The notes: generated by a model from the sequence alone, not told the origin. A stretch of DNA of 64,000 nt from Sulfurospirillum_A sp029027265 (GCA_029027265.1 CP093061.1:1984001-2048000); one strand, 5' to 3'; shown: positions 42,909-52,747, numbered from the stretch's first letter. Translations and numbers: made by a program.

Positions 42909-43702
42909 TTCTCTTGTATGATTTTATAAAAGTTATTTATGATTTCATCATCAAAAATAGGTTCTAAATCAAAAAAATTATTCAGACCACTTTGAACCAT
43001 ACTTGGTCTACTCATTTCATAAATCAAAAGTAATCTTAAATAAGTAATTTCTAAAGCATTTTCACCAAAATCACCTTCATTTACATCACCTATCTTCTTT
43101 ACTAATTCTACTATTTCATCTGAAAAATCCCATTTTTTTGCTATCAGTGAAGAAATTTCAAAAAATGTTCTGTCAGTCATCTTACGAAGTATAGTCTCAT
43201 AACTCAACTGTTTTGTTTCTCTTAAAAGTTTTACTGTACTATTAATATTACTAAAAAGAATTTCACTTACTACCAAAGAAGCTGGTATGATACTAATTGC
43301 TGGAATTATTTCACTATCTTCACGTCCTAAAAACTTAATGATTTTACCCCAGTTGTGAATAAGCCTTGCTTGAAAATTTTGAAATTTACTTGAATTAAAA
43401 TCAAATACTACCCATTTCTTAGGAAGGATAAGAAGAAGATAATACCCATATATAAGCTGTTTTGCTTTTGAAATACCAAGTATCCCAAAAATCTGTCTAG
43501 CATTTTTTATCTCATCTCTAAAACCAAAAATAGGTTTGTTTACTATGTTTTGAAGATAATGTATAAGAGCTCTATCTTCATTGGCAATGTCAGCAGCACG
43601 AACCATATCACCACTTTCAAGTGCCTCAGAACACTTTCTAACAATCTTAGGTATTGGAGGTATTGATTCTATATAGTTGTTTATTGTTGTAACTGATAAC
43701 AT
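42905..43702 (-). CDS. HDOD domain protein
   Basis: The 265-residue protein resembles the HDOD family: IESIPPIPKIVRKCSEAL at the start, MVRAADIANEDRALIHYLQN, then FGILGISKAKQLIYGY. The catalytic His-Asp pairs of true HD phosphohydrolases are not evident, as expected for HDOD. These proteins act in signalling. It is co-transcribed with the STAS-CheX gene and divergent from rpmB. Confidence 0.82.
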   Translation of the reverse strand: MLSVTTINNYIESIPPIPKIVRKCSEALESGDMVRAADIANEDRALIHYLQNIVNKPIFGFRDEIKNARQIFGILGISKAKQLIYGYYLLLILPKKWVVFDFNSSKFQNFQARLIHNWGKIIKFLGREDSEIIPAISIIPASLVVSEILFSNINSTVKLLRETKQLSYETILRKMTDRTFFEISSLIAKKWDFSDEIVELVKKIGDVNEGDFGENALEITYLRLLLIYEMSRPSMVQSGLNNFFDLEPIFDDEIINNFYKIIQEN

Positions 43703-43775
43703 AATACAGCCTTTAGTTTTTTACAAGATGTCTAATTGTAGCTTTAATTTCATAAAACATTTATAAAACATATGT

Positions 43776-43781
43776 TATAAT
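43776..43781 (+). promoter_or_regulatory. -10 element upstream of rpmB
   Basis: TATAAT at 43776-43781 lies 80 bases before the rpmB ATG, in a 158-bp A+T-rich gap shared with the divergent HDOD gene. A second candidate, GTAAAAT near 43828-43834, lies closer to the gene. Which is used cannot be decided here. Confidence 0.45.
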
Positions 43782-43860
43782 AATAGACTATGTAATACAG
43801 TTTAAGTAGATATTTTGCTTATTTTGTGTAAAATTCCAAAAAATTTTAAGGAAATTGATT

Positions 43861-44049
43861 ATGGCAAGAAAATGTGCTATCACGGGCAAAGGTCCAATGA
43901 GCGGAAATAACGTAAGTCACGCGAAGAACAGAACGAAAAGAAGATTCCTTCCGAACCTAAGAACTGTAAGAGTTACTTTAGAAGACGGAACGACTAGAAA
44001 AATTAGAGTTGCAGCTTCAACACTTAGAACAATGAAGAAGAACGCTTAA
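43861..44049 (+). CDS. rpmB: 50S ribosomal protein L28
   Basis: The 62-residue protein starts MARKCAITGKGPMSGNNVSH and ends in RTMKKNA, matching L28 in full. ATG 43861 is used because AAGGAAATT precedes it; an in-frame TTG at 43855 is not needed. The K+ channel gene follows after 32 bases. Confidence 0.97.
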   Translation: MARKCAITGKGPMSGNNVSHAKNRTKRRFLPNLRTVRVTLEDGTTRKIRVAASTLRTMKKNA

Positions 44050-44081
44050 TCCCTACGCAATCCAATATATAAGGGGTTTGG

Positions 44082-45212
44082 GTGTCTCTAACTAGAAAGT
44101 TAAAAAAAATTCTTAATTGGTCAACTAGATCAACCCCTCATATTGACTTGAATACAGAACTGTATCAACAGTTAAAACCATTTCGTCTCCCTCTTATACT
44201 CGTAGTTTTTATGATTATGATAGGGACACTTGGTTATGTCATCATAGATGGCTTTACTCTACTAGACGCAGTATACCAAGCAGGTATCACCTTTACTACA
44301 GTAGGTTTTGGAGAAATTTCTCCTATATCACCTGCTGGAAGAATATTTACTATTACTCTTATTATCTTAGGATTTGGCGTATTTTCAATGTCAATAGGTA
44401 TATTAGTAGAAGTTCTAAATAAAGGTCAACTTGTCAACATTATCAAGGAGCGACAGATGCTATACAGAATCGCTAGGCTAAAAAATCACTTTGTTATTTG
44501 TCATCACAACGAAATTACAATAGAGTTATCTAAACAATTTCGTGAAAATCACATACCTTTTGTTGTAATCGACCCTAGAGAGGACATGGCAAAAATAGCA
44601 TTACAATATAAATATCCTTATTTTATTCAAGAGGACCCTCATACAGAAATAGCCCTTCAAAAGTCATTTCTTTCAAGTGCAAAAGGTCTTATAACTCTTA
44701 GTGAAAATACTGCTGATAATATTGCACAGATTGCATCAACGAGACTATATGAAAAAGAAATTGGACTAAAACGTCCCTACTATATTATTACCAGTGCAAC
44801 TAGTGACAATGATATGGTAAAACTAAAAAAACTTGGAGCAGATAGAGTAATTAGTGCTACAAAACTCATGGCTGAACGTCTTCGTGCAATGAGCCTTAGA
44901 CCAGACATGGAAAATATGCTTGAAAAACTACTATATAGAAAAGATGCTCCAATAGATATGGAAGAAATTAAGATTCCTGACCATTCATGGATGAGATTCA
45001 AAAAACTAAAAGAGGCTCGTCTAAGAGATATAACAAACGTAAGCATAGTTGGTATCAGAGACGCAAATGATATTTTTATACCTATGCCTAAAGGTAATGT
45101 ACTGGTCGGAACTGGCTCAAAGCTACTTGTCATTGGAACTGCTGAAAGTATACGTGCTACAAAGAGGATCATACGCAAAAAGCAAAAACCTGAAGAATTA
45201 AGATATGTTTGA
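44082..45212 (+). CDS. K+ channel with C-terminal RCK domains
   Basis: The 376-residue protein has two membrane helices (about 33-55 and 80-105) flanking a pore with the selectivity filter TTVGFGEISP, a variant of the usual TVGYGD. An RCK (TrkA-N) domain and a TrkA-C domain (about 285-376) follow. The Rossmann glycine motif is replaced by VICHHNE, so NAD binding is unlikely. It starts with GTG after GGGTTTGG. The stop overlaps argJ by eight bases. Confidence 0.88.
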   Translation: MSLTRKLKKILNWSTRSTPHIDLNTELYQQLKPFRLPLILVVFMIMIGTLGYVIIDGFTLLDAVYQAGITFTTVGFGEISPISPAGRIFTITLIILGFGVFSMSIGILVEVLNKGQLVNIIKERQMLYRIARLKNHFVICHHNEITIELSKQFRENHIPFVVIDPREDMAKIALQYKYPYFIQEDPHTEIALQKSFLSSAKGLITLSENTADNIAQIASTRLYEKEIGLKRPYYIITSATSDNDMVKLKKLGADRVISATKLMAERLRAMSLRPDMENMLEKLLYRKDAPIDMEEIKIPDHSWMRFKKLKEARLRDITNVSIVGIRDANDIFIPMPKGNVLVGTGSKLLVIGTAESIRATKRIIRKKQKPEELRYV

Positions 45213-46392
45213 TATATTTCCTATTAAAAATGGACTTGAAAATGTAGAAGGTTTTTTTTGTGGAGGAGTGAGTTCTGGTATAAAATCTGATAAACAAAAT
45301 GATTTGGGCTTTATTAGAAGCGATGAACTTTGCCAAATTTCAGCAGTTTTTACTGAAAATAGATTCAAAGCTGCTCCAATTTGTCATTTTTTAAATTATA
45401 AAAAAGACTTTAAAACAAATTTTGTTTTAATGAATTCAAAAAATGCAAATGCTATGACTGGCAAAAAAGGTGTTGATGATATAAATTTCATATTTGATAG
45501 ACTTAAAAACAGACTACCAAATATACAAAATCCTGTCATGAGCTCAACTGGGGTTATAGGTTACAGATTAAATACAGATAAAATATGTGGTGCTTTTGAT
45601 AAATTTGATTTTGACTTTAAAAATTCAGATAAAACTGCTCGTTCTATAATGACAACAGATAGCTTTAAAAAAGAGTTATGTTTTAGGGTTGAGCTAGAGA
45701 ATGGAGATTTTTTTCATGTAGCTGCAATATGCAAAGGTGCAGGCATGATAAACCCATCTATGGCAACTATGCTCTGCTTCATTTTAACAGATGCAAAAAT
45801 ACCAAAAATTGACATGGATGAGCTACTTCATAGTGCAATTGAACAATCGTTTAACACTATAAGCGTAGATGGAGATACGTCAACTAATGATACGGTAATG
45901 ATGTTAAGTTCTGCAAAAAACAGTTATGATAAAGAAGCATTCAGTGAAGCACTAAATCGTCTGACAAAACATCTATCTCAGGAGATTTTAAGAGATGGTG
46001 AAGGCTCAAACAAAGTAGTAGCTTTTGAAGTAAAAAATGCACTTAACATTAAAGAAGCTCAAAAAGCTAGCAAAGCTCTTAGCAACTCACTTTTAGTAAA
46101 AACTGCTCTCTTTGGGGAAGACCCAAATTGGGGACGCATAGCTTCAACTATTGGTGCTAGTCGCGTTACATGTAAAGAAGAAGATTTAGTTATATTTTAT
46201 GACAATGTAGTAGTCTACTCAAAAGATAATCCAAGCCTTGATGAAGAGACTGAACAAAAAGCTTTTAAGGTTATGAAACAAGACTCTTATAGGGTTACTT
46301 GTGACTTAAATGCAGGTGATAGCTCATATACATCTTATGGATGTGATTTGAGTTATGAATATGTTAAAATAAATGCTGATTATAGATCTTAA
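45205..46392 (+). CDS. argJ: glutamate N-acetyltransferase / ornithine acetyltransferase
   Basis: The 395-residue protein matches ArgJ, which recycles the acetyl group in arginine synthesis. Self-cleavage should occur before the Thr in NPSMATMLCFILTDAK, giving alpha and beta chains; FGEDPNWGRIASTIGAS is another family motif. The C-terminus has the SYTSYGCDLSYEYVKIN-type ending. It overlaps the channel gene by eight bases. Confidence 0.95.
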   Translation: MFDIFPIKNGLENVEGFFCGGVSSGIKSDKQNDLGFIRSDELCQISAVFTENRFKAAPICHFLNYKKDFKTNFVLMNSKNANAMTGKKGVDDINFIFDRLKNRLPNIQNPVMSSTGVIGYRLNTDKICGAFDKFDFDFKNSDKTARSIMTTDSFKKELCFRVELENGDFFHVAAICKGAGMINPSMATMLCFILTDAKIPKIDMDELLHSAIEQSFNTISVDGDTSTNDTVMMLSSAKNSYDKEAFSEALNRLTKHLSQEILRDGEGSNKVVAFEVKNALNIKEAQKASKALSNSLLVKTALFGEDPNWGRIASTIGASRVTCKEEDLVIFYDNVVVYSKDNPSLDEETEQKAFKVMKQDSYRVTCDLNAGDSSYTSYGCDLSYEYVKINADYRS

Positions 46393-46424
46393 TTTACCTT
46401 TGGTTAATTACTTTTTTGTTACAA

Positions 46425-46430
46425 TATAAT
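46425..46430 (+). promoter_or_regulatory. -10 element of the DUF465 gene promoter
   Basis: TTACAATATAATTAC places TATAAT at 46425-46430, 22 bases before the ATG of the next gene. A TTGGTT at about 46400 lies 19 bases upstream and could be a weak -35. Confidence 0.55.
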
Positions 46431-46452
46431 TACATTTGTAAAAGGAGATTAA

Positions 46453-46683
46453 ATGTTACACGAATATAGAGACATTATTTCAGATATCAAAGTAAGTAAT
46501 GCACACTTTGCTAAGATTTTTGAGAAACATAACAATTTAGACCAACAGATAAACAATATCGAAGAGGGTCGTGAGCATATGGAGCAACTAGCTCTTGAGT
46601 CTATGAAAAAAGAGAAGCTCAAACTAAAAGATGAAGCTTATGCTATGATAATGAAATACAAGAAAGAGCAAGAAAATAAATAG
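46453..46683 (+). CDS. YdcH-like DUF465 protein
   Basis: The 76-residue protein is a helical hairpin matching DUF465: HEYRDIISDIKVSNAHFAKI, FEKHNNLDQQINNIEEG and then LKLKDEAYAMIMKYK. Its function is unknown. AAAGGAG precedes the ATG. It ends seven bases before a long perfect hairpin shared with the convergent magIII gene. Confidence 0.85.
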   Translation: MLHEYRDIISDIKVSNAHFAKIFEKHNNLDQQINNIEEGREHMEQLALESMKKEKLKLKDEAYAMIMKYKKEQENK

Positions 46684-46689
46684 TAAAAC

Positions 46690-46723
46690 AGGTGAGTAGC
46701 CTATATATTTAGGCTACTCACCT
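46690..46723 (-). terminator. terminator between convergent DUF465 and magIII genes
   Basis: AGGTGAGTAGCCTA (46690-46703) pairs perfectly with TAGGCTACTCACCT (46710-46723) around a 6-base loop, a 14-bp stem. On the minus strand it is followed by GTTTTACTATTTATTTT, so it serves magIII and the long operon upstream. Its 5' half on that strand encodes the last codons of magIII. It may also act on the plus strand, though without a U run. Confidence 0.8.
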
Positions 46724-47363
46724 CTACATCTTTCCCACGTCTATTTTCTTTACAAAACTCTACAATCTTTCCATGAAATCTAGCGTAAACAACATTTAAG
46801 TCCATGTTTTTTCCATAAAGTTTATTAATTTTTTCTGTATTTCCCTCAATACCACTAATTAGCCACTCTTGAAGTTCACTATAACTCTCAAACTCATATC
46901 CAAATTTTTGCACTAGTCTATTGGTATAGCTGTCAACCACCATAACCTCTTTTTTACAAGCATAACACAAAATAGCATCTGCACTCTCTTCACCTATGCC
47001 TTTTTGTGAAAGTAACCAATTTCTGCTAACACTAAGAGCAAAATTTTCAAAACTCACAAACTCTTCTACAATATTTTGACATATTTTTTTTAAATTTTTT
47101 GCTTTAGTATTGTAAAATCCACTCGGTTTAATTAATTGGGCTAACTCAGTACCATCTAAATTTGCAATAGACTCTAAATCTAACAAGTTTTTATCGCTTA
47201 AATTTGTTAAACTTTTTTCAACTTTTTCCCACTTTGCTTGTTGGGTTAAAATTGCACCAACTATTACATCAAGTGTTCCACTTTTAGGCCACCAAAACTC
47301 TTCTCTCTCTTCTTTTATGTAGCCTTGTTTTTTTAACGCTTCAAACAGTTGATAACTATCCAT
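46701..47363 (-). CDS. magIII: 3-methyladenine DNA glycosylase, MagIII type
   Basis: The 220-residue protein resembles the H. pylori MagIII glycosylase: FWWPKSGTLDVIVGAILTQ, PSGFYNTKAKNL and LLSQKGIGEESADAILCYAC. The helix-hairpin-helix and a following VVDSYTNR with the catalytic Asp are present. The four-Cys iron-sulfur cluster of endonuclease III is missing, as in MagIII. It excises alkylated bases. It overlaps mfd by eight bases. Confidence 0.9.
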   Translation of the reverse strand: MDSYQLFEALKKQGYIKEEREEFWWPKSGTLDVIVGAILTQQAKWEKVEKSLTNLSDKNLLDLESIANLDGTELAQLIKPSGFYNTKAKNLKKICQNIVEEFVSFENFALSVSRNWLLSQKGIGEESADAILCYACKKEVMVVDSYTNRLVQKFGYEFESYSELQEWLISGIEGNTEKINKLYGKNMDLNVVYARFHGKIVEFCKENRRGKDVEVSSLNI

Positions 47364-50325
47364 TTTTTACCTTTTTTCTTAAATGAACTAATACAGTAGC
47401 TATGATATCATCATCATCTTTACTAGGTGATTTTAAGTAACTCTTTTGCTCACTTTTTTCTTTTAAAGTTATATTTTGTCCAAAATTTGAAATAAAAACA
47501 ATATCAGAATGAGCAGCTAATATTTTTATGGTAATTACATCTAAAAATTGTTTAGTATGTATGTCAAGTTTACCAAATCTATCTTCCATCTCCTCTTCCA
47601 TATCCAGTACATCTCTAACACTTATACACTTACTCAAACGACGATAAAGCTCTAACCTAACTCTATCTTCACTTACACAATCACTACTAATAAAAGCATT
47701 AATAGAGAGTTTTATATCAACCTCTTTTTTCTGAACTGGAGTATTGTTTAGAAGTGTGTTAATAGCATCTTCTAGCATCTTTAAATAGAGTGAATATCCT
47801 ATATTTTTTATATGTCCACTTTGTGCTTCACCAATTAAGTTTCCACCACCTCGTATCTCTAAATCATGATAAGCCAAGACTGAGCCACTTCCTAAAAATG
47901 AGTTAGCTTCAAGTGCCATTAATCTTTTTTTAGATTGTTCAGTAAGTTGTGTTTTATCTTTAACTAAAAAGTAACAATATCCTTGTCTTTTAGCACGTCC
48001 TACTCTTCCTCTCATCTGATGAAGGTCGGCAATTCCAAAGTTATCACTTCCGTCAATAATGATTGTATTTACATTTGGTATGTGTATGCCTGATTCTATA
48101 ATAGAAGTTGAGAGTAGTAAATCATACTCTCTGTTTTCAAAAGCTATCATTTCTTTTTCTGTTACGGTTGCACTTATTTTTGAATGAAGTATGAGAATTT
48201 TTAGTCCAGGAAGAAGTTCTTCAAGATTTTTTTTCTTATTTTCTATACTTGCTATTCTATTGTGTACAAAAAAGATTTGTCCACCACGTCTAAGCTCTCT
48301 AGTGATTGCCTCTTTTAAAGATTTTTCTTCATACTCTTTTACAAAAGTTCTTATGTCTTCTCTCTCACTTGGAGGAGTAAGTATTTGAGAATACTGTTTA
48401 ATGGAACTCAGAGCCATATTTAGACTTCTTGGAATTGGCGTTGCACTCATGCTTAATATATGAACATCTTCTCTCATATGTTTGAGTTTCTCTTTTTGTT
48501 TTACTCCAAACTTATGCTCTTCATCAAGTATAATCAATGCTGGATTTTTAAGCTCAACTCCAAGTAAAGAGTGAGTTCCAACACATATTTTTAACTCACC
48601 ACTTCTTAAATCTGCTAAAATTTTTATTTTATTTTTTGCTGATGTAAAACGATCAAGTTTTTCTACTCTAATACCATACTTATTAAACCTCTCATAGAGT
48701 GATTTAAAGTGTTGAGAGCTAAGAAGTGTAGTTGGAGCTAACATTACGCTTTGATAGCCGTTTATGGCACTTAAAAACATTGCATTCATAGCAACTTCTG
48801 TTTTTCCAAAACCAACATCACCACTAAGGAGTCTATCCATCATCTTAGATGACTTCAAATCTGCAAAAATTTCATCTATTGATTTTCTCTGGTCATCTGT
48901 ATATTCAAACCCAGCATCACTTTGAAAATCTTTAATTTTAGCTTGTTGGTGTAAAACCGTAGCCTCAATCATCTCTCTTTTTGCCGCAACTGCTATAATC
49001 TCACTTGCAATCTCAAGAAGTTTTGCCCTCGTTTTTGCTTTTAGTTTTTGAAAACTTCCTTTTCCAAGCTTATCAACTACCCCTAAGTGCCCACCATCGC
49101 TGATGTATCTGTCTATTACATCAAGATTCTCCACAGGAAGTAAAAGCTTATCTTCCCCTTGATACTCAATCACAACAAAGTCTCTAGTACTACCTAGAAC
49201 AGTTGTATTTTGTAAGCCTTTAAAAAGCCCTACTCCATAGTTTTCATGAACTACTAAATCACCTATTTTTAGCTCATCTAATATAATAGATGCTTTTTTT
49301 CTTCTCTTCTTTTTTGATTGCTTATTTAAAGAAATAATAACTTCATTAGGGCTAATTATATTTACAATCAACTCACTTTGTTTAAAACTAAAGCTAGGGT
49401 CAATCTCCTCTTGTCTTAGAAGTATCTCGCTCTTTGCAAGTATGGTAACTTTTTTGTTTTTATGAAAGTTTAAAAATGTGCTTATTGAAGCAATTTCAAG
49501 AGGTTTAAATTCTCTGGCATTTGGGATTACATGTAAAGAACTTAACTGTTCACTTCTTTCTTTGTCGAATAATCTAATCTCTTCTATCTCATCTTCTAAA
49601 CCATTCAACAGACATATTTCAAATTCATCAAACCAGTTTTTACATACATCTTTCAGGGCCCAAAGTCCCAAAGAGTGTATATTTTTTACAAAACTATCAC
49701 TCTGTATATTCTCTATTTTTTTGTTCAATTCATCAAACTCTTCACTACTTAGTGAAAAAAGAGCAGGAACTATTTCATATGACTCCAACTCCTCTTTTTG
49801 ACTCTTTTGTGTTTCACACTCAAAATAACGAATACTCTCTATCTCTTCATCAAACAAAGAAATTCGGATAGCTAATTTAGAATTAATAGGAAATATATCT
49901 ACAATATCACCACGAAAAGAAACTTCCCCTTGAGTTTCTACAACATCAACAATTGTGTAACCCCAATTTAACATACTTTCTTTAAAATCATTTAGTGCTA
50001 ATATTCCCCCAAACTCTATGATTTGAGTCTTAAAAAGGTTTTGTGGAGGGAGTGGAGTGAAAAGTGTTCTAATAGGAGCTATAAGAACCTTTTTTGTTGA
50101 ATTATCATCATAATAACTCTTTAGAGTATTTAAAAGCTGTTGAAGTTCAACACTAAAAGAGAGTAAATCATCACCAAAACTAGCTCTTAAATCTGGAAGT
50201 AGATAAGCTTTTTTACCTATATACTCTACAACTTGCGATACTAAAAAAGCATCTTTTTCAGTGGCAACACCAACTACGTCACTATTGCCACCATTTTTAA
50301 AAAATTCATAAATAGCTGATTGCAA
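47356..50325 (-). CDS. mfd: transcription-repair coupling factor Mfd
   Basis: The 989-residue protein includes the UvrB-homology N-terminus, an RNA-polymerase-interacting domain (IGDLVVHENYGVGLFKGLQN), Walker A LLSGDVGFGKTEVAMNA, DEEH-type IILDEEHKFGVKQKEKL and the GRVGRAKRQGYCYF motif. It removes stalled RNA polymerase and recruits UvrA. Its length is normal for Campylobacterota but shorter than in E. coli. It is in the leuS-to-magIII run. Confidence 0.96.
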   Translation of the reverse strand: MQSAIYEFFKNGGNSDVVGVATEKDAFLVSQVVEYIGKKAYLLPDLRASFGDDLLSFSVELQQLLNTLKSYYDDNSTKKVLIAPIRTLFTPLPPQNLFKTQIIEFGGILALNDFKESMLNWGYTIVDVVETQGEVSFRGDIVDIFPINSKLAIRISLFDEEIESIRYFECETQKSQKEELESYEIVPALFSLSSEEFDELNKKIENIQSDSFVKNIHSLGLWALKDVCKNWFDEFEICLLNGLEDEIEEIRLFDKERSEQLSSLHVIPNAREFKPLEIASISTFLNFHKNKKVTILAKSEILLRQEEIDPSFSFKQSELIVNIISPNEVIISLNKQSKKKRRKKASIILDELKIGDLVVHENYGVGLFKGLQNTTVLGSTRDFVVIEYQGEDKLLLPVENLDVIDRYISDGGHLGVVDKLGKGSFQKLKAKTRAKLLEIASEIIAVAAKREMIEATVLHQQAKIKDFQSDAGFEYTDDQRKSIDEIFADLKSSKMMDRLLSGDVGFGKTEVAMNAMFLSAINGYQSVMLAPTTLLSSQHFKSLYERFNKYGIRVEKLDRFTSAKNKIKILADLRSGELKICVGTHSLLGVELKNPALIILDEEHKFGVKQKEKLKHMREDVHILSMSATPIPRSLNMALSSIKQYSQILTPPSEREDIRTFVKEYEEKSLKEAITRELRRGGQIFFVHNRIASIENKKKNLEELLPGLKILILHSKISATVTEKEMIAFENREYDLLLSTSIIESGIHIPNVNTIIIDGSDNFGIADLHQMRGRVGRAKRQGYCYFLVKDKTQLTEQSKKRLMALEANSFLGSGSVLAYHDLEIRGGGNLIGEAQSGHIKNIGYSLYLKMLEDAINTLLNNTPVQKKEVDIKLSINAFISSDCVSEDRVRLELYRRLSKCISVRDVLDMEEEMEDRFGKLDIHTKQFLDVITIKILAAHSDIVFISNFGQNITLKEKSEQKSYLKSPSKDDDDIIATVLVHLRKKVKNG

Positions 50326-50332
50326 TTTTTAT

Positions 50333-50731
50333 TTACACCTTTGTAGCAATTTTTGTTGGTGCTTTAGAAATTTCATTATCTCTTTTTATCTTACTTTCAC
50401 CTTCAAACTCAGCTTTAGCTTCTATCATAAGCTCTTTTGATATAACTTTACCTAAAAACTTTCCACCGGCAAGAACTTCAACACCATCACAATCTGCATT
50501 TCCTTCAAAAAGTCCATTAACTATGAGTCTATTGGCAGTTATTGAGCCATTAATTTTTCCACCTTTACCTATGGTTACTATACTCTTAGAGTGAACCTCT
50601 CCTGTTACCTCTCCATCAACATGAAGACGTGAAGCACAGTTAAAAACACCATCTATTTTTGCACCACTTGCTATTATTGTTGTTTCACTAGATGCCGGTG
50701 ACTCTGCATTAGTTTTATCAAAGATTGCCAT
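50333..50731 (-). CDS. bactofilin
   Basis: The 132-residue protein has a central right-handed beta-helix: TIIASGAKIDGVFNCASRLH, then VDGEVTGEVHSKSIVTIGKG and ADCDGVEVLAGGKFLGKVIS. Bactofilins are cytoskeletal polymers that shape cells, often with M23 peptidases. The gene overlaps the upstream M23 gene by 58 bases, and the pairing matches the helical-shape module of this phylum. Confidence 0.93.
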   Translation of the reverse strand: MAIFDKTNAESPASSETTIIASGAKIDGVFNCASRLHVDGEVTGEVHSKSIVTIGKGGKINGSITANRLIVNGLFEGNADCDGVEVLAGGKFLGKVISKELMIEAKAEFEGESKIKRDNEISKAPTKIATKV

Positions 50732-51609
50732 GAAACTCTTTTCTCCTTCTTAAATATTTTCTCAAAATTTAAACTATTCCACTTTATAAAATTAATAGGA
50801 TTCAAAGGTCTAGTTATAAATCTAACTTCATAGTGTAGATGTGGTCCAGTAGATAATCCACTATTGCCTGTATAAGCAATAATATCACCTTTTTTTACAA
50901 AAGCACCTGATTTTACAGGAAACTTTTTACTAAGGTGTGCATAACTTGTTTTAAATCCATAATTATGTTCTATTATAACCAAATTACCAAAACCGCTGCT
51001 TTTATGATACCCAGCATACTCAATAACTCCATCAGCAGGAGAACGAACAGGTGTCATTTTTTTAGCTCTAAGATCTAAGCCTCTATGAAATTCTTTTCTC
51101 TTTAAAATAGGATGTTTTCTCAAACCAAATTTTCCACTGTACCCTTTAAAAGGTATAACTTCTCCATTTGGTATATTGTCAAAAAAGAGTTTTTGTTGTG
51201 CTGATGTAAACTTTATATTTTGAAGCCTTACATCAACTTCTATCTCTAACGATGGTGTTATACCCACTAAAGCTTCTATATCTGTTATTTTTTCTTTAAT
51301 AGTATCAAGTTCTTCACTTTTTTGACCTATCTTATGAGTTAAAATTTTAGTTTTATCGTTTAATTCTTTGATTAACTTATCGTTACTCTGCTTGAGAATT
51401 TCTTGATGTTCAATCATTTTATTTTTTTTAATTTCTAATTCTGTTACTGAGTCCATCAAAAACGAAATCAAGTATGATCCAGTAACAATAAGAAAAATAA
51501 CAAAAAGAGTAAAATACAAAGCAAAACGCTTGATGATTTGATGAAGTAGATAGTGCTTTGAACCATTTACATCTGATATAGTTATAGTAAATTTATTTCG
51601 TACTGACAT
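50674..51609 (-). CDS. M23 peptidoglycan endopeptidase
   Basis: The 311-residue protein has one membrane segment (about 30-52), a coiled coil (about 55-110) and a C-terminal M23 domain. Zinc motifs are HRGLDLRAKK (H-x(4)-D-like) and the HLHYEVR motif near residue 260. It likely cuts cross-links to shape the cell wall in partnership with bactofilin. The C-terminus overlaps the bactofilin gene by 58 bases. Confidence 0.92.
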   Translation of the reverse strand: MSVRNKFTITISDVNGSKHYLLHQIIKRFALYFTLFVIFLIVTGSYLISFLMDSVTELEIKKNKMIEHQEILKQSNDKLIKELNDKTKILTHKIGQKSEELDTIKEKITDIEALVGITPSLEIEVDVRLQNIKFTSAQQKLFFDNIPNGEVIPFKGYSGKFGLRKHPILKRKEFHRGLDLRAKKMTPVRSPADGVIEYAGYHKSSGFGNLVIIEHNYGFKTSYAHLSKKFPVKSGAFVKKGDIIAYTGNSGLSTGPHLHYEVRFITRPLNPINFIKWNSLNFEKIFKKEKRVSWQSLIKLMQSHRHLVKQQ

Positions 51610-52747
51610 ATGTATAAAAACCTCTCTACTACTGAAAAAGAGCCAAAAACTAGGTACTCTTCATCTTTTTTAATTTTATCAAATATAGAATACTTTATAT
51701 CAAGGGAATTCAAAACATTTTCTAAATTAATTTTTAAAACTGCTCGTTTATTTTCAACTCCAAGTATTTGAACCTCTTTTATAATTGGCTTCAATATTTT
51801 AAAATCACTTTGTACTCTTTGTCATTATAACTATTATAAACTAAAATAACTTTTTTTTCTATAAAATGCTCTAACAAAACCTTTGCAGCCATTGGATTGT
51901 GACCAACATCTATAGTTACGTTTGAACTAATCTTTTGACACCTTCCAAAAAGCTTTAAACCCTCTAATAAATTTACATCTGCTTTGAAACCTAAAAGCTC
52001 AAATGCACAAAATGCTGTTGAAAAATTATCTTTGAAAAAAGCTGGGTATTTTTTAGCTTTAATAAAACAGTCTAACTCATTGTAAAACTCATCATTCAAA
52101 TAACTCTCTGCTAAATAAAGATTGCTATTAACCTCTTCAACTTGACTAAGAGCTAACTCATAAACATATTTTTCGTACTGCTTTGCTAAAAGTAAGTTAT
52201 TATTTACACTTCTAAGTTTCGTTGTTGCAATTTGTTCTATGCTAGTACCTAAAAATGACTCATGATCGTAACCTATGGGAGTGACAATACTAAGTTGTTT
52301 CTCAAAAACATTAGTTGCATCAAACTCTCCACCAAGTCCAGCTTCCAAAACAACGTAATCGCATTTTTTGCAAAAAATAAGCATCCCTAAAAGTGTTGTA
52401 TATTCAAAATATGAGAGTGCTTTAATATCTTCTAGTAAGAGTAAATTTTGAAGTTCTATGTGCGTAATTTCCAAGGTGTTATCATCTACATCTCTTCCAT
52501 CTATCCAGATACGCTCATTAAATTTTATAATATGAGGTGAACTAAAATGTCCTACATGTAAACCCTTTGCATGTAGAAGATGAGCTAATGCTCGTCCCGT
52601 TGAACCTTTGCCATTTGTTCCTACAATATGAACAACTTTAGGAAGTTTAAAATATTTTTTTATCTTTTTATAAATAACCGGAAATCTATCGTAATCAATT
52701 TTGTCATAATAGAGTGGTTTAAGAGCTAAAAACTTATCTAAAGTCAT
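51582..52747 (-). pseudogene. folC: folylpolyglutamate/dihydrofolate synthase, split by a -1 frameshift
   Basis: The first frame (51791-52747, 318 codons) carries VHIVGTNGKGSTGRALAHLL, HFSSPHIIKFNERIWIDG and TPIGYDHESFLG, the FolC core. It stops at TGA 51791. The second frame (51582-51794) begins ILKPIIKEVQILG and ends EYLVFGSFSVVERFL, the usual FolC C-terminus. Reading -1 near 51797-51803 (T TTA AAA on the minus strand) joins them to about 388 residues, the normal length. It is either a one-base deletion in an A run, a sequencing error, or a translational frameshift. Confidence 0.8.
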
